Assembly: GCF_019219095.1 (NCBI RefSeq)
Contig: NZ_JAHUWH010000001.1
Coordinates: 862,832-926,831, forward strand
Origin: Acidovorax sp. sic0104
GTDB taxonomy: Bacteria; Pseudomonadota; Gammaproteobacteria; Burkholderiales; Burkholderiaceae_C
DNA length: 64,000 bases
Direction: 5' to 3'
Under the pieces are notes generated by a model that had not been told where the DNA came from, did not search any database, and saw only the letters and a list, made by a program, of their open reading frames with translations. Of the stretch, positions 25,339 to 36,056 are shown piece after piece. The translations under genes and the position numbers were made by a program. How positions within the stretch are numbered: position 1 is the first letter of the stretch; every line of letters starts with the position of its first letter.

Positions 25339-26547
25339 CTAGATGGTGTCATTAATCGACAATACACCGCCCAGGATGGCAATAATGATAAATGCAACCA
25401 AAGCGCCCAGCACGATAATGATCAAGGGCTCCACGGCGGCCAGCACCCGGCCCATGGTGCGCCGGCCTTCGTCCTCATAGCGGTCCGCCAGGCCCAGCAG
25501 CGTCACGTCGAGCTGCCCTGTTTCTTCCGCCACCCGGATCAGTTGCGGGGTGCTGGACTTGCCCAGATAGGGCGAGACAAACCCGGAGGAAAGCCGCTTG
25601 CCGGCCTTCACCAGCGCGACCAGGGGCTCGATGTCCTTGCGCAGGGCGGTGTTGGTCAGTGTATCGACCGCGATGCGCAAGGCATCCACGATGGGAACGC
25701 CGCGCTGCAGCAGGATACCGAAGGTCCTGAAGTAGACCGCAAACTGCAGGTTGCGCAGAACCTTGCCAAAAAGCGGCAGGTCCAGCAGCAGGCTGTCCAG
25801 GCGCAGGCGCCCGCCCTCAGTCACGGCCCAGCGCGAGCCCAGGTACAGAACCGCCGTCACCGCCAGCATGATGGCCATCCAGTGCGAGCGGATCGCATCG
25901 CTCATGTTCACCACGAGGCGGGTCGTGTAAGGCAGCTTGTCCCCCATGGAGTCGAAGATCTCACGGAACTGCGGCACCACGAAAGCCAGCAGCAGCACGA
26001 CGGACAGCACAGCCACCACCAGCAGAATGACCGGGTAGGTCATCGACGAGATGACGTAGTTGCGCAGCTTGTCGGCGGCCTCCAGCTGCACCGTCAGCTC
26101 CTTCATGACCACATGCAGCGAGCCCGAGGTTTCCCCCGCACGGATCAGCACCAGGTACTGGCGGCCCAGGTCGCGCTCGAAGGGCAGCAGCGACTGATAC
26201 AGAGACTTGCCGCCGCGCACGCCTTCTTCCACCCTGGAGATGAAGACTTTCAGGCGGTCGGAATCGGCCGTTTCCTTGAGCATGGCCAGCGCCTTGTCCA
26301 ACGGCATGTTCGCCTGCTTCAGGTGGGCCATCTCGCGGCTGAACAGGAGGATGTCCGCTCGGGTGAGTCTTGCGCTGCGGCCCTGTGGCGTGTCCTGCGA
26401 AACGGCGCCAGCCGCGTCCGCAATGCGCACCGGTGTCACGCCCTGGCCGAGCAGGCGCAAGCGCGCGGTCTCCTCGTTGGGCGCACGGATGGACCCCTGG
26501 CAGGCCTTGCCGTCGGCCATCACACCATCGTATTGAAAATCAATCAT
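25339..26547 (-). CDS. gspF: Type II secretion inner-membrane protein GspF
   Basis: This polytopic core of the inner-membrane platform has 402 residues. Two repeated T2SSF domains are visible (FSREMAHLKQANMPLDKALAML; YFRTFGILLQRGVPIVDALRIA), each followed by membrane segments (ILLVVAVLSVVLLLAFVVPQF; PLIIIVLGALVAFIIIAILG). It overlaps the gspE 3' end by eight bases. GspF works with GspE to extrude the pseudopilus. Confidence 0.95.
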   Translation of the reverse strand: MIDFQYDGVMADGKACQGSIRAPNEETARLRLLGQGVTPVRIADAAGAVSQDTPQGRSARLTRADILLFSREMAHLKQANMPLDKALAMLKETADSDRLKVFISRVEEGVRGGKSLYQSLLPFERDLGRQYLVLIRAGETSGSLHVVMKELTVQLEAADKLRNYVISSMTYPVILLVVAVLSVVLLLAFVVPQFREIFDSMGDKLPYTTRLVVNMSDAIRSHWMAIMLAVTAVLYLGSRWAVTEGGRLRLDSLLLDLPLFGKVLRNLQFAVYFRTFGILLQRGVPIVDALRIAVDTLTNTALRKDIEPLVALVKAGKRLSSGFVSPYLGKSSTPQLIRVAEETGQLDVTLLGLADRYEDEGRRTMGRVLAAVEPLIIIVLGALVAFIIIAILGGVLSINDTI

Positions 26548-28258
26548 TTTGACGAGCGACGCGCAACACTTCCTCTGCGGTCGTCAGACCCTTGAAGACC
26601 TTGGTGGCGCCATCCTGCAACAAGTTCCCCCCGGCATAGGCCCCGCCGTCATTGCCAAGGGACGAACCCTTCTCCAGCACGACCTTCTTCACCTCGTCCG
26701 TCAGGACGAGCAACTCATGCACGGCCACCCGTCCGCGGTAGCCCGTGCCGCGGCACGCGGGGCAGCCGACGGCACGGTACAGCAATTGCCCGGGTGGCGC
26801 GGCCACACCCAGCGATGCGGCTGCGGCCTGCGACTGCTCGGGCGACAGCGGCGCCTTGCACTCGGCGCACAGCTTGCGCACCAGCCGCTGCGCCAGAACA
26901 CCCACCAGGGACGCGGTGATGAGGTATGGCTCGACCCCCATGTTGATGAGGCGGACGATGGCGCCCAGCGCACTGTTGGTGTGCAGGGTCGAGAGAACCA
27001 GATGCCCCGTGAGGGCGGCCTGCACGGCGATCTCGGCGGTCTCGCCGTCGCGCATTTCCCCGATCATGATCACATCGGGATCCTGGCGCAGGAAGGAGCG
27101 CAGCGCCTTGGCGAAGGTCAGGCCGATCTGGGGCTGCACCTGCACCTGGTTGAGCCACTGCAGGCGGTATTCCACCGGGTCCTCCACGGTCAGGATCTTC
27201 AGGTTCTCGCCTTCCAGCTCCTGCATCGATGCGTACAGCGTGGTGGACTTGCCCGAGCCCGTGGGCCCCGTCACCAGGAAGATCCCGTGCGGCACGCTGA
27301 GCATCTCGCGCATCGCCTTCAGCGTGGGCGGTGTGAAGTTCAGGCTTTCCAGGGAGAGCAGGTCGAAGTTCTTCTCCAGAAGCCGCATGACCACCGATTC
27401 GCCGAACATGGTGGGAATGGTCGACACCCGTGCGTCCATTTCCTTGCCATGCACACGCAGCTTGGTGCGGCCGTCCTGGGGCATGCGCCGCTCCGCGATG
27501 TCCAGCTGCGACAGGATCTTGATGCGCGAAACGACGGCGGGCGCGTCCTTGTTGTCGATCTCGTCGATGGGAAAGATCTCTCCGTCCACCCGGATGCGCA
27601 CCACCGATTTTTCCTCGTAGGTCTCGATGTGGATGTCCGACGCCTGCGCGGCCACGGCCTGCGCCAGGATCTGGCTCACGCGCTGGATGATGGGCGCCTC
27701 GGACGCCATGTCGCGCAGGTGCTCTATGAATTCCGATGCCTCGGGCTGGTCGCCCAGGGCTTCCTCGTCCTGAGCCGCATCCTGCAGGTACCACTCGTTC
27801 AGCTGGCTGGATATCTCCGATTCAAGCCCGAACGCGATGCGCGGCAGGCTGCCAAAGACCAGGCGCAAGGCGCTCTGGAGCTGGGCATCCCGCGGGTCTA
27901 CCGAGGCAAAGTCTGGCAACGCGTCTTCGGCCAGTGCATCCCCGAGGGGCAACAGGTTGTGGGCGAGCAGGAAGCTGGTGTTCAGCAAAGGCGTGGAAGG
28001 CTTCTCCTTGGGAAACGCATCCTGGCGCACCAGAGGCAGCGCCGCCTGGCGCGCCAGCGCACCGTAGACATCGACTTCGGACACCAGCCCCAGGCTGATG
28101 AGGAGGCGGCCCAGGCGCCCGCCCATGGACCGCTGCACTTCCAGCGCCCGGTCGAGGTCATTGCGCGAGAGCTTTTGCTCGGCCAGCAGCATCTCCCCCA
28201 GCTTGGGCGCGACGGCTTCAACGCGTTCCATTTCAATTGTTTCAGCCGAGGATTTCAT
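26540..28258 (-). CDS. gspE: Type II secretion ATPase GspE
   Basis: This is the cytoplasmic hexameric ATPase of the type II system (572 residues). It has an N-terminal MshEN-like domain (LGEMLLAEQKLSRNDLDRAL), Walker A GPTGSGKSTTLYA, the Asp box, Walker B (RQDPDVIMIGEMRDGETAE), the His box (LSTLHTNSALGAI), and a zinc-type pair CAEC/CPAC near the C-terminus. It is the first gene of the gsp operon, with about 70 bases before the adjacent glycosyltransferase gene. Confidence 0.96.
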   Translation of the reverse strand: MKSSAETIEMERVEAVAPKLGEMLLAEQKLSRNDLDRALEVQRSMGGRLGRLLISLGLVSEVDVYGALARQAALPLVRQDAFPKEKPSTPLLNTSFLLAHNLLPLGDALAEDALPDFASVDPRDAQLQSALRLVFGSLPRIAFGLESEISSQLNEWYLQDAAQDEEALGDQPEASEFIEHLRDMASEAPIIQRVSQILAQAVAAQASDIHIETYEEKSVVRIRVDGEIFPIDEIDNKDAPAVVSRIKILSQLDIAERRMPQDGRTKLRVHGKEMDARVSTIPTMFGESVVMRLLEKNFDLLSLESLNFTPPTLKAMREMLSVPHGIFLVTGPTGSGKSTTLYASMQELEGENLKILTVEDPVEYRLQWLNQVQVQPQIGLTFAKALRSFLRQDPDVIMIGEMRDGETAEIAVQAALTGHLVLSTLHTNSALGAIVRLINMGVEPYLITASLVGVLAQRLVRKLCAECKAPLSPEQSQAAAASLGVAAPPGQLLYRAVGCPACRGTGYRGRVAVHELLVLTDEVKKVVLEKGSSLGNDGGAYAGGNLLQDGATKVFKGLTTAEEVLRVARQND

Positions 28259-28284
28259 GACCTGCGCCTTTGCATAATTCCGAA

Positions 28285-28297
28285 CCAGAAATTCTGG
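28285..28297. promoter_or_regulatory. Palindrome upstream of gspE
   Basis: CCAGAAATTCTGG is a perfect inverted repeat of six-base arms around one base, 27-39 bases before the gspE start. It could be an operator for the secretion operon. The protein that binds it is unknown. Confidence 0.35.
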
Positions 28298-28326
28298 ACT
28301 TGTCGATATTCAGGTGTGAGACACCG

Positions 28327-29280
28327 CTAAAACCACAGCAAACAGCGGCTCAGCCGGTCCAGCTCGGGGCCGAAATAATAATGGCGATACCCCGCCAGCC
28401 TCACCCATAACGGACGGGCTCTCCAGGAAAGATATTTTGACACGTAGGCCCCGTCCGCCCCCTGCACGCGCAGGCGCCCGAGCAAGGCCTCGGACTGCAG
28501 GCGGGTGGCGCGGCCCAGTTCGCGGACCCTGCGCACGACCCCGGGGCCGTCCGTGACCATGCGCCTGAGGCGGGTCCTCAGGCCCCGGTCCTTCGCGCCC
28601 AGCTGGTTGGCGCCATGCTGCCGGTACAGGATCAAGGGGGTGTCGATGTACGACCGGCGACCACTGCTGCTGATGAGGGCACACCACCAGTCGTGCATGA
28701 TGGTCTCCGCCGGGAGCGGCAGGGCCAGCTGCAGCAAAGTGCGGTTGACCATCATGGTGCAGCCCGTGACCTGGTTCACGCTCAGCAGCGACACATCGGA
28801 GCAGTCTGCGGGGTCCATCCGCTGGTACCGAGCAAAGGACGGCGAGAGCACGCGCAAGCCTTCGTCCACCACCGTGAGGTCCGAATGGACCAGGCATGGC
28901 AGGGCAGCCGCCCCGCTGTCGCCTTCGATCCGCACCATCTCGCGCCACAGCGAAGCGATCTTTTCGGGCAGCCAGACGTCGTCCTGATCGGCAAAAACCG
29001 CCCACTGCGCCACGCCGTGGTCCAGGCTGGCCTGCATCAGGTTGCCAAAATTGCGGACCACCCCTGACCCGGCGGACGGGTTGGGCACCAGCACCAGGCG
29101 CTCGCCCAGGCGCGCCTGGTAGCGCCGCAGGATCTGCGGGGTCGCATCCGACGAGCCGTCGTCGCTCACCAGGATGCGGAATGCCTGGTGCGTCTGCGCC
29201 AGGATGGAATCGAGCTGCGCCTCCAGGTACTTCGCACCGTTGTAGGTGGCCAGCAGCACATCGACCAATGCCGCACTCAT
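28327..29280 (-). CDS. Glycosyltransferase family 2 (RfbG/RfbN-like)
   Basis: This is a GT2 enzyme of 317 residues: VLLATYNGAKYLEAQLDSIL, VSDDGSSDATPQILRRY and the metal-binding VFADQDDVWLPEKI are typical rhamnosyltransferase motifs. MVNRTLLQLALP and TIMHDWWCALI form the acceptor side. The ATG at 29280 is preceded by GGAG; upstream codons overlap the previous gene. It stands directly after the rfb genes, so dTDP-rhamnose is the likely donor. Confidence 0.85.
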   Translation of the reverse strand: MSAALVDVLLATYNGAKYLEAQLDSILAQTHQAFRILVSDDGSSDATPQILRRYQARLGERLVLVPNPSAGSGVVRNFGNLMQASLDHGVAQWAVFADQDDVWLPEKIASLWREMVRIEGDSGAAALPCLVHSDLTVVDEGLRVLSPSFARYQRMDPADCSDVSLLSVNQVTGCTMMVNRTLLQLALPLPAETIMHDWWCALISSSGRRSYIDTPLILYRQHGANQLGAKDRGLRTRLRRMVTDGPGVVRRVRELGRATRLQSEALLGRLRVQGADGAYVSKYLSWRARPLWVRLAGYRHYYFGPELDRLSRCLLWF

Positions 29281-29350
29281 GCGCACCGGCTCCCTGCGCC
29301 GTACCCGCAGCGGCAGCGCGCGCCTGCGCATGCGCGGGGGCCCGCCTTCC

Positions 29351-30538
29351 TCACGGCGCGGCCTCTCGCGCGGGTCGGCATTGCGCATGCATCAGCGCTT
29401 CGTAGGCGTCCGTGATGCCTTCCCAGGTGTAGTGGGTCGCGACGATCTCGCGCGAGCGCCGGGCACGCTGGGACTGAAGGGCGGCCCCTTCGCTCACCAG
29501 GCGGTCCAGGCTGCGGGCCAGTTGCTCCGGCGTGCTGAAGTACTCGGCGGCATCGCGCGCCACCTCGCGGTTGTAGGGGTTGTCGTGCGCGATCACCCAG
29601 TTGCCACAGGCCAGCGCCTCCAGCAGCGAAGGGTTGGTGCCGCCCACCGAGTGGCCATGCAGATAGCATGCGGCGTGCACGCGCAGGCTCTTGAGCTGCT
29701 CGGCGTCGTAGATGCCGCCCACAAAGCGCACCTTGTCACTCGCCAGTGCCTTCAACTGCCGCTGGTAAGGTGTGTTGCCAGACACGTCACCTACCACCAC
29801 CAGCGGCCATGCGCCTGCGTGCCGCACATACCCCTGCACGATCTCCAGGATGTGGTTTTCGGGCTCGGGCCGCGCCACGACCAGCATGTAGCGATGGGGC
29901 TCGAGCCCCCATGCCGCAAGCAAGGAGGGATCGGCCTCGCCGGCCTGCACCAGGTCCGCGCCATAGGCGATGAAGCTGCTGGGCGCCCCGCCCGGATAAG
30001 TCTGGCGAAACCTCTGCGCAATGGCCTGCGCATCGGCAATGAGGCGCGTGGCCACCTTGGCCGCCACCCATTCCATGCAGCGCAAGTAGGTGCGCGCGGC
30101 CCAACTCCACTTGCTGCGCGCCCATTCCAGGCCATCCACGTTGATCCAGACGGGCACGCCGTACACCCGGGGCCACCAGCAGGCCCATGCAGCGCCGTAG
30201 CCCAGCATGTACACCAGGTCGTACCCCCGGCGCGCGTCCCAGAGACACGCGCTGTCATAGGCCAGCACCGAGGCCGGACCCCAGCGGGGACGTCGTCGGG
30301 ACCTTACCCGCACCCCCTGGTAGAGGATGTCGGCCACCGGCTGGTCGCCGCATTCCGCATAGACGGTGACCTGGTGCCCGCGTGCCGCCAGCCGCGTCGC
30401 CAGTTGCTCGGCAAATGTCTCGAAGCCGCCGTAGTTGGCCGGGATGCCGCGTGCGCCCAGGATGGCTATCCGCAAAGCGGCGGGCTGCCCGGCGCTGGCT
30501 GGTGCGGCCTGCGGCGCACTCTCGACAGAAACGCTCAA
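29351..30538 (-). CDS. Glycosyltransferase with DUF1972 domain (family 4)
   Basis: This glycosyltransferase has 395 residues. The N-terminal DUF1972 region begins IAILGARGIPANYGGFETFAE, as in WchF/Cps-type rhamnosyltransferases. The C-terminal GT4 part has VVARPEPENHILEIVQGY, CYLHGHSVGGTNPSLLEAL and an ACGNWVIAHDNPYNREV donor site. The start codon is TTG, overlapping the rfbC stop as TTGA; no ATG is available before the first motif. It likely acts early in assembly of a rhamnose-containing glycan. Confidence 0.85.
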   Translation of the reverse strand: MSVSVESAPQAAPASAGQPAALRIAILGARGIPANYGGFETFAEQLATRLAARGHQVTVYAECGDQPVADILYQGVRVRSRRRPRWGPASVLAYDSACLWDARRGYDLVYMLGYGAAWACWWPRVYGVPVWINVDGLEWARSKWSWAARTYLRCMEWVAAKVATRLIADAQAIAQRFRQTYPGGAPSSFIAYGADLVQAGEADPSLLAAWGLEPHRYMLVVARPEPENHILEIVQGYVRHAGAWPLVVVGDVSGNTPYQRQLKALASDKVRFVGGIYDAEQLKSLRVHAACYLHGHSVGGTNPSLLEALACGNWVIAHDNPYNREVARDAAEYFSTPEQLARSLDRLVSEGAALQSQRARRSREIVATHYTWEGITDAYEALMHAQCRPAREAAP

Positions 30539-31080
30539 AGGTCTGCCTCGGCCAGCAGCACCCCGGCCTGGTCCTTCGCCGAGAGCTGGATCGCAACGTC
30601 CAGCGCCGGCCAGTCAATGCCGATCGCAGGGTCGTCCCAGCGGATGCAGCGCTCATGCTCCGGGCTGTAATAGTCGGTGGTCTTGTAGAGGAAATCCGCC
30701 GACTCGGACAGCACGAGAAAGCCATGGGCCAGGCCCGGTGGCACCCACAGCTGCCGGTGGTTGTCCTCCGTCAGCAGCGCGCCCACCCATTGGCCGAACG
30801 TGGGGGAGCCCTTGCGGATGTCGACGGCGACGTCGAAGACGGAGCCGCGCACTACGCGCACCAGCTTGCCCTGGGCGCGGGGCGGCAGCTGGTAGTGCAG
30901 GCCGCGCAGCACGCCCTTGCTGCTGCGGCTGTGGTTGTCCTGCACGAACGCATGCTGCACGCCCGTGGCCTCCCGGAAGGCCTTCTCGTTGAAGCTCTCG
31001 TAGAAGAACCCGCGGCTGTCTCCGAACACCTTGGGTTCGATCAGCACGACGTCTGGAATGGCTTGCCGTATTGCTTGCAT
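30535..31080 (-). CDS. rfbC: dTDP-4-dehydrorhamnose 3,5-epimerase
   Basis: This cupin-fold enzyme makes the 3,5-epimer of dTDP-4-dehydro-6-deoxyglucose, the third step to dTDP-L-rhamnose. The 181 residues include PKVFGDSRGFFYESFNEKAF, FVQDNHSRSSKGVLRGLHYQ, KLVRVVRGSVFDVAVDIR and WVPPGLAHGFLVLS, with the catalytic His in RGLHYQ. It follows rfbA by six bases and its stop overlaps the TTG of the next gene. Confidence 0.96.
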   Translation of the reverse strand: MQAIRQAIPDVVLIEPKVFGDSRGFFYESFNEKAFREATGVQHAFVQDNHSRSSKGVLRGLHYQLPPRAQGKLVRVVRGSVFDVAVDIRKGSPTFGQWVGALLTEDNHRQLWVPPGLAHGFLVLSESADFLYKTTDYYSPEHERCIRWDDPAIGIDWPALDVAIQLSAKDQAGVLLAEADL

Positions 31081-31086
31081 GGCGGA

Positions 31087-31971
31087 TCAATAAACCTTTT
31101 CGTTCAGCAGGTGCTTGAGGTACTGCCCGTAGCCATTCTTGGCCAGGGGCTGGGCCAGGCGCTCCAGCTGGGCGCTGTCGATCCACCGGGAGCGCCAGGC
31201 GATCTCTTCCGGGCAGGCGATCTTCAGGCCCTGGCGATGCTCCAGCGTGGCGATGAACTGGCTCGCCTCGAGCAGGCTTTCGTGGGTGCCTGTGTCCAGC
31301 CACGCGTAGCCGCGGCCCATGATCTCGACATTCAGCTGCCCCTGCTCCAGGTACAGCCGGTTCAGGTCGGTGATTTCCAGCTCGCCCCGGGGAGATGGCT
31401 TGAGGCCCTTGGCCATCTGCGCCACCTGGCTGTCGTAGAAGTACAGGCCGGTGACGGCATAGCTGCTCTTGGGCTGCGCGGGCTTTTCCTCCAGCGACAG
31501 CACCTTGCCACTGGCATCGAACTCGGCCACGCCGTAGCGCTCCGGGTCATGCACGTGGTAGGCGAACACGCTGGCACCCTGGGTGCGCTGCTGAGCGTTG
31601 CCCAGCAGTTCGTGGAAGTCGTGTCCGTAGAAGATGTTGTCGCCCAGCACCAGCGCACTGGGTGCACCGGCCAGGAAGGACTCTCCGATGATGAACGCCT
31701 GCGCCAAGCCATCCGGGCTGGGCTGCACGGCATATTGCAGGTTCAGGCCCCACTGGCTGCCATCGCCCAGCAGCTGCTCAAACCGCGGGGTGTCCTGCGG
31801 CGTGCTGATGACCAGGATGTCACGGATGCCCGCGAGCATCAGGGTGCTCAGCGGGTAGTAGATCATGGGCTTGTCGTACACCGGCAGCAGTTGCTTGCTG
31901 ATGGCCAGGGTGGCCGGGTGCAGCCGGGTACCGGAGCCTCCGGCAAGGATGATGCCTTTGCGTTGCGTCAT
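31087..31971 (-). CDS. rfbA: Glucose-1-phosphate thymidylyltransferase
   Basis: This enzyme joins dTTP and glucose-1-phosphate to give dTDP-glucose, the first step to dTDP-rhamnose. The 294 residues show the nucleotidyltransferase start [52 protein letters not shown] and [20 protein letters not shown]. It lies 13 bases after rfbD on the same strand. Confidence 0.97.
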   Translation of the reverse strand: MTQRKGIILAGGSGTRLHPATLAISKQLLPVYDKPMIYYPLSTLMLAGIRDILVISTPQDTPRFEQLLGDGSQWGLNLQYAVQPSPDGLAQAFIIGESFLAGAPSALVLGDNIFYGHDFHELLGNAQQRTQGASVFAYHVHDPERYGVAEFDASGKVLSLEEKPAQPKSSYAVTGLYFYDSQVAQMAKGLKPSPRGELEITDLNRLYLEQGQLNVEIMGRGYAWLDTGTHESLLEASQFIATLEHRQGLKIACPEEIAWRSRWIDSAQLERLAQPLAKNGYGQYLKHLLNEKVY

Positions 31972-31984
31972 GTGAGGGTGCCGA

Positions 31985-32875
31985 TCAGAGAATTTCAGCC
32001 AGCATGCGCGCCACGCCGGCTTGCCAGTGCGGCATCTGCAAGCCGAAGGTGGCTTGCAGCTTGCCAGTGTTCAGGCGCGAGTTGTGCGGGCGCACCGCTG
32101 GGGTCGGGAAGGCGCTCGTCGGGACGGGCGCAACCTCATTTGCTTTGATTTTGATAGCAGCCTGCGCAAGCTGCGCCTGCGCAATCACGAATTTTGCGTA
32201 CTCATTCCAGTTCGTTTCACCGGCTGCGACGCAGTGGTACAGGCCTGCGTCCTGCGGACGCTGCTGCAGGTGGCGCAGTGCATGCGCCGTCACGTCGGCC
32301 AGCAGGTCGGCCCCCGTGGGCGCCCCCCATTGGTCGTCGATCACGGTCAGGCGATCGCGCTCCTGTGCCAGGCGCAGCATGGTCTTGGCGAAGTTGCCGC
32401 CGCGCGCAGCGTAGACCCAGCTGGTGCGCAGGATGAGGTGCCTGGGGCCCGCCTGGACGATGAGTTGCTCGCCCTCGAGCTTGGTGCGGCCGTACACGCT
32501 CAAGGGTGCGGGCGCGTCGGTCTCGACCCAGGGGCGGCTGCCGCTGCCGTCAAAGACGTAGTCGGTGCTGTAGTGCACGAGCCATGCGCCAAGCTTTGCA
32601 GCCTCCTGCGCGATGGCGCCGGGCGTGGTGGCATTCAGGGTGCGGGCGAAATCGGCCTCGCTCTCGGCCTTGTCCACGGCGGTATGGGCCGCGGCATTGA
32701 CGATGACATCAGGACGCAATGCACGCACCGTCTCGGCCACACCGGCGGGGTTCGCGAAGTCCCCACAGTGTTCGGTGCTGTCGAAGTCCAGCGCCGTGAC
32801 CGTGCCCAGCACGGACAGGCTGCGCTGCAGCTCCCAGCCAACCTGGCCGCCTTTGCCAAACAGCAGGATGTTCAT
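31985..32875 (-). CDS. rfbD: dTDP-4-dehydrorhamnose reductase, with in-frame repeat
   Basis: This NADPH-dependent reductase makes dTDP-L-rhamnose in the last step. The 296 residues contain [39 protein letters not shown], the YxxxK in [11 protein letters not shown] and a [14 protein letters not shown] end. ATG 32875 overlaps the rfbB stop (ATGA). Residues 227-246 (AKFVIAQ to IKIKAN), just before the conserved C-terminal motif, come from a dispersed palindromic repeat. The enzyme is still expected to be active because all catalytic motifs are intact. Confidence 0.95.
   Translation of the reverse strand: MNILLFGKGGQVGWELQRSLSVLGTVTALDFDSTEHCGDFANPAGVAETVRALRPDVIVNAAAHTAVDKAESEADFARTLNATTPGAIAQEAAKLGAWLVHYSTDYVFDGSGSRPWVETDAPAPLSVYGRTKLEGEQLIVQAGPRHLILRTSWVYAARGGNFAKTMLRLAQERDRLTVIDDQWGAPTGADLLADVTAHALRHLQQRPQDAGLYHCVAAGETNWNEYAKFVIAQAQLAQAAIKIKANEVAPVPTSAFPTPAVRPHNSRLNTGKLQATFGLQMPHWQAGVARMLAEIL
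32139..32197 (-). repeat. Palindromic element copy D, inside rfbD
   Basis: This repeat-family copy has the ttttgatagc edge and a GC-rich inverted centre. Strand is the one on which it reads open. It is translated as residues 227-246 of RfbD, ending AAIKIKAN in the same frame as the copies in the kinase and lnt genes. Confidence 0.55.
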
Positions 32876-33960
32876 GCGCGGGCGTCCGCCGCGGGGGTGG
32901 GCTGCTGCTCGTACTGGGTCTCCACCCAGTCGCGGTACGCACCCGTTTGCACGTTGGCCACCCACTCGGCATGCTCGAGGTACCACTGCACGGTCTTGCG
33001 GATGCCGGTGTCGAAGGTTTCGGCGGGCTTCCAGCCCAGCTCGCGCTCGATCTTGCGTGCATCGATGGCGTAGCGGCGGTCGTGGCCGGGGCGGTCCTTC
33101 ACGTAGGTGATCTGGGTGCGGTAGCTCTGGCCGTCGGCGCGGGGGCGCAGCTCGTCGAGCAGGCCGCACACCATGTTCACGATCTCGATGTTGGGCTTCT
33201 CGTTCCAGCCGCCCACGTTGTAGGTCTCGCCGGGGGTACCGGCTTCGAGCACGCGGCGGATGGCGCTGCAGTGGTCCTTCACATACAGCCAGTCGCGCAC
33301 CTGCATGCCGTCGCCGTACACCGGGAGGTTCTTGCCCGCCAGGGCGTTCACGATCATCAGCGGGATCAGCTTCTCGGGGAAGTGATAGGGCCCGTAGTTG
33401 TTGCTGCAGTTGGTGGTGAGCACCGGCAGGCCGTAGGTGTGGTGCCAGGCGCGCACCAGGTGGTCGCTGGCGGCTTTGCTGGCGCTGTAGGGGCTGTTGG
33501 GCTCGAAGCCGCGTGTCTCAGCGAAGGCGGGGTCGGTGGGCGCGAGCGAGCCGTACACCTCGTCGGTGGAGACGTGCAGGAAGCGGAAGGCCGCGCGCTC
33601 GCCCTCGGGAAGCGCGCCCCAGTAGGCGCGCACGGCTTCAAGCAGGCGAAACGAGCCCACGATGTTGGTCTGTATGAAGTCCTCGGGCCCGTGGATGGAA
33701 CGGTCCACGTGCGATTCGGCCGCGAAGTTGACCACCGCGCGCGGCTTGTGCTCGGCCAACAGGCGGGCCAGCAGGGCCGTGTCGCCGATATCGCCCTGCA
33801 CGAAGATGTGGCGGGGGTCGCCCTGGATGCCGTCCAGGTTGTGCAGGTTGCCCGCATAGGTGAGCTTGTCGAGGTTGACCACGGGCTCGCCGGAGGCGGC
33901 AAGCCAGTCAAGAACGAAGTTGGCGCCGATGAAACCTGCGCCGCCGGTAACCAGAATCAT
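32872..33960 (-). CDS. rfbB: dTDP-glucose 4,6-dehydratase
   Basis: This NAD-dependent dehydratase converts dTDP-glucose to the 4-keto-6-deoxy sugar. The 362 residues have the Rossmann start [31 protein letters not shown], the catalytic TDEVYGSL and the [12 protein letters not shown] motif, then [20 protein letters not shown]. It is the first gene of the rfbBDAC operon on the minus strand. About 110 bases separate it from the reductase gene upstream, where its promoter must lie. Confidence 0.97.
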   Translation of the reverse strand: MILVTGGAGFIGANFVLDWLAASGEPVVNLDKLTYAGNLHNLDGIQGDPRHIFVQGDIGDTALLARLLAEHKPRAVVNFAAESHVDRSIHGPEDFIQTNIVGSFRLLEAVRAYWGALPEGERAAFRFLHVSTDEVYGSLAPTDPAFAETRGFEPNSPYSASKAASDHLVRAWHHTYGLPVLTTNCSNNYGPYHFPEKLIPLMIVNALAGKNLPVYGDGMQVRDWLYVKDHCSAIRRVLEAGTPGETYNVGGWNEKPNIEIVNMVCGLLDELRPRADGQSYRTQITYVKDRPGHDRRYAIDARKIERELGWKPAETFDTGIRKTVQWYLEHAEWVANVQTGAYRDWVETQYEQQPTPAADARA

Positions 33961-34070
33961 AGGGTGGGCTGTGTGAAATGCCAGCTCGGCAGAACCGGCG
34001 ATTATCCCACCCTGCCCGGCCGCCCGGTCACAGAGTGCAACGCGGTGCTGCCGGGGCGGGTGGCCGAGGC

Positions 34071-36056
34071 TCAGAAGTGGATGCCGCGCATCATCTGCTG
34101 CAACGCCACCGCTTCGGCCGACAGCTGCGGCTTGGCGCTCTTATCCCCTTTGGCTGCAGTGGAATCCGGGAACATGCGAAAGCTCGTGTTCATCGTGATC
34201 TGCGCCACGCGCGGCACCAGCGCGTGCAGGATCTGCCCGGTGATACCCAGGCGCGTGGCGATGCGAACCGGTTTGAAGATGCAGGCCTGCGCGATCATGT
34301 CGGCCGCCTCCTCGGGGCTCAGGGTGGGCACGTTGTTGTAGATCTTGGTGGGCGCGATCATGGGCGTGCGCACCAGCGGCATGTTGATGGTGGTGAAGGT
34401 GATGCCCTGGTCTGCGAACTCGCTCGATGCGCAGCGCGTCCAGGCATCCAGGGCTGCCTTGCTGGCCACGTAGGCCGAAAAGCGCGGCGCGTTGGTCAGC
34501 ACCCCGATGGAGCTGATGTTCACCACATGGCCCTTGCGCTTGGCCACCATGCCGGGCAGGAAGCCCATGGTCACGCGCAGGCAGCCGAAGTAGTTGAGCT
34601 GCATGGTGCGCTCGTAGTCATGGAAGCGGTCGTAGCTCGACTCGATGGCGCGGCGGATGGAGCGCCCCGCGTTGTTGATGAGGAAGTCCACGCCGCCGTG
34701 CTTGTCGATCAGGAGCTGCACGAAGCGGTCGCAGTCGGCCATGTCGGCGATGTCGGCCGCGTAGGCGATGAACTCATAGCCCTTGGCCCGGGCTTCTGCA
34801 CAGGCCTCGTCGAGCTTGTCCTGGTCGCGCCCGCAGATCACCGTGGTGGCGCCCGCTTCGGCGAACTTGTGCGCGGCTGCCAGGCCGATGCCCGAGGAAC
34901 CCCCCGTGACCAGCACCACCTTGCCGCCCACCGTGCCCTTGAGGGTGCGGTCGATGAACAGCTCGGGGTCCAGGTTGCGCTCCCAGTAGTCCCACAGGCG
35001 CCAGGCGTAGTCCTTGAGGTTGGGGCAGGTCACGCCCGAGCCCTTGAGCGCCGCCAGGGTCTCGCGGCAGTCGAAACGCGTGGGGTAGTTCACGAAGGTG
35101 AGCATGTCCTCGGGCAGGCCCAGGTCCTTCATGACGGCGTTGCGCACGCGGCGCACCGGCGCCAGCGCCATCAGGCTCTTCTTCACGCTCTTGGGGATGA
35201 AGCCCAGCAGCGCGGCGTTGACGAACAGGTTCATGCGCGGCGCGTGCGCGGCGCGGCTGAAGATGTCCAGCACGTCGCCCACGCGGTAGCCCACCGGGTC
35301 CACCAGGTGGTAGCACTTCTTGGTGATGTCCTTCTGGTGGCTGATGACGTTGAGCGCGTTGACCACGAAGTCCACCGGCACGATGTTCACGCGCCCGCCC
35401 TCCAGGCCCACGGTGGGCATCCAGGGCGGCAGCAGCTGGCGCAGGCGCTGGATGAGCTTGAAGAAGTAGTACGGGCCGTCGACCTTGTCCATCTCGCCGG
35501 TCGTGCTGTCGCCCACCACCATGGCGGGGCGGTACACCGTCCAGGGCACCTTGCAGTCCTGGCGCACGATCTTCTCGCTCTCGTGCTTCGTCTGGAAGTA
35601 TGGGTGGTCCAGGCCCTCGGCCTCCTCGAACATGTCCTCGCGGAAAACGCCCTCGTACAGGCCGGCGGCCGCGATGGACGAGACATGGTGGAAATGCCCG
35701 GCATCGATGGCCCGGGCCAGGTCCACCGTGTTGCGCGTGCCTTCGATGTTCACCGCCACCTGGGTCTCTTCGTCGGCGCCCAGGTCGTACACGGCGGCCA
35801 GGTGGTAGAAGTGGTCGATCTGGCCCTTGAGCTTCTTGATGTCCTCTGCCGCAACACCCAGCTTCTTCGCGGTGAGGTCGCCGAACACCGGCACGGCGCG
35901 CGCCGCCGTCACGCCCCAGAAGCTGCGCAGGTCGGCCACCTTGTCAGCGCTTTCGCGGCGGATCAGGAAGTGAACCACCGCCCCCTTGCGCTCCAGCAGC
36001 TTCTTGACCAGCCGCTTGCCGATGAATCCCGTTGCTCCCGTCACGAAATACTGCAT
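34071..36056 (-). CDS. Two-domain SDR fatty-acyl-CoA/aldehyde reductase
   Basis: This protein of 661 residues fuses two SDR domains. The N-terminal domain ([58 protein letters not shown]) is of the thioester-reductase/male-sterility type. The C-terminal domain ([39 protein letters not shown] with [11 protein letters not shown]) is a classical SDR like Acr1. Length and order match Marinobacter-type reductases that reduce fatty acyl-CoA to alcohol for wax esters. ATG 36056 has CAGGAG upstream; earlier codons are not homologous. It is divergent from the phasin gene, suggesting storage-lipid metabolism. Confidence 0.85.
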   Translation of the reverse strand: MQYFVTGATGFIGKRLVKKLLERKGAVVHFLIRRESADKVADLRSFWGVTAARAVPVFGDLTAKKLGVAAEDIKKLKGQIDHFYHLAAVYDLGADEETQVAVNIEGTRNTVDLARAIDAGHFHHVSSIAAAGLYEGVFREDMFEEAEGLDHPYFQTKHESEKIVRQDCKVPWTVYRPAMVVGDSTTGEMDKVDGPYYFFKLIQRLRQLLPPWMPTVGLEGGRVNIVPVDFVVNALNVISHQKDITKKCYHLVDPVGYRVGDVLDIFSRAAHAPRMNLFVNAALLGFIPKSVKKSLMALAPVRRVRNAVMKDLGLPEDMLTFVNYPTRFDCRETLAALKGSGVTCPNLKDYAWRLWDYWERNLDPELFIDRTLKGTVGGKVVLVTGGSSGIGLAAAHKFAEAGATTVICGRDQDKLDEACAEARAKGYEFIAYAADIADMADCDRFVQLLIDKHGGVDFLINNAGRSIRRAIESSYDRFHDYERTMQLNYFGCLRVTMGFLPGMVAKRKGHVVNISSIGVLTNAPRFSAYVASKAALDAWTRCASSEFADQGITFTTINMPLVRTPMIAPTKIYNNVPTLSPEEAADMIAQACIFKPVRIATRLGITGQILHALVPRVAQITMNTSFRMFPDSTAAKGDKSAKPQLSAEAVALQQMMRGIHF

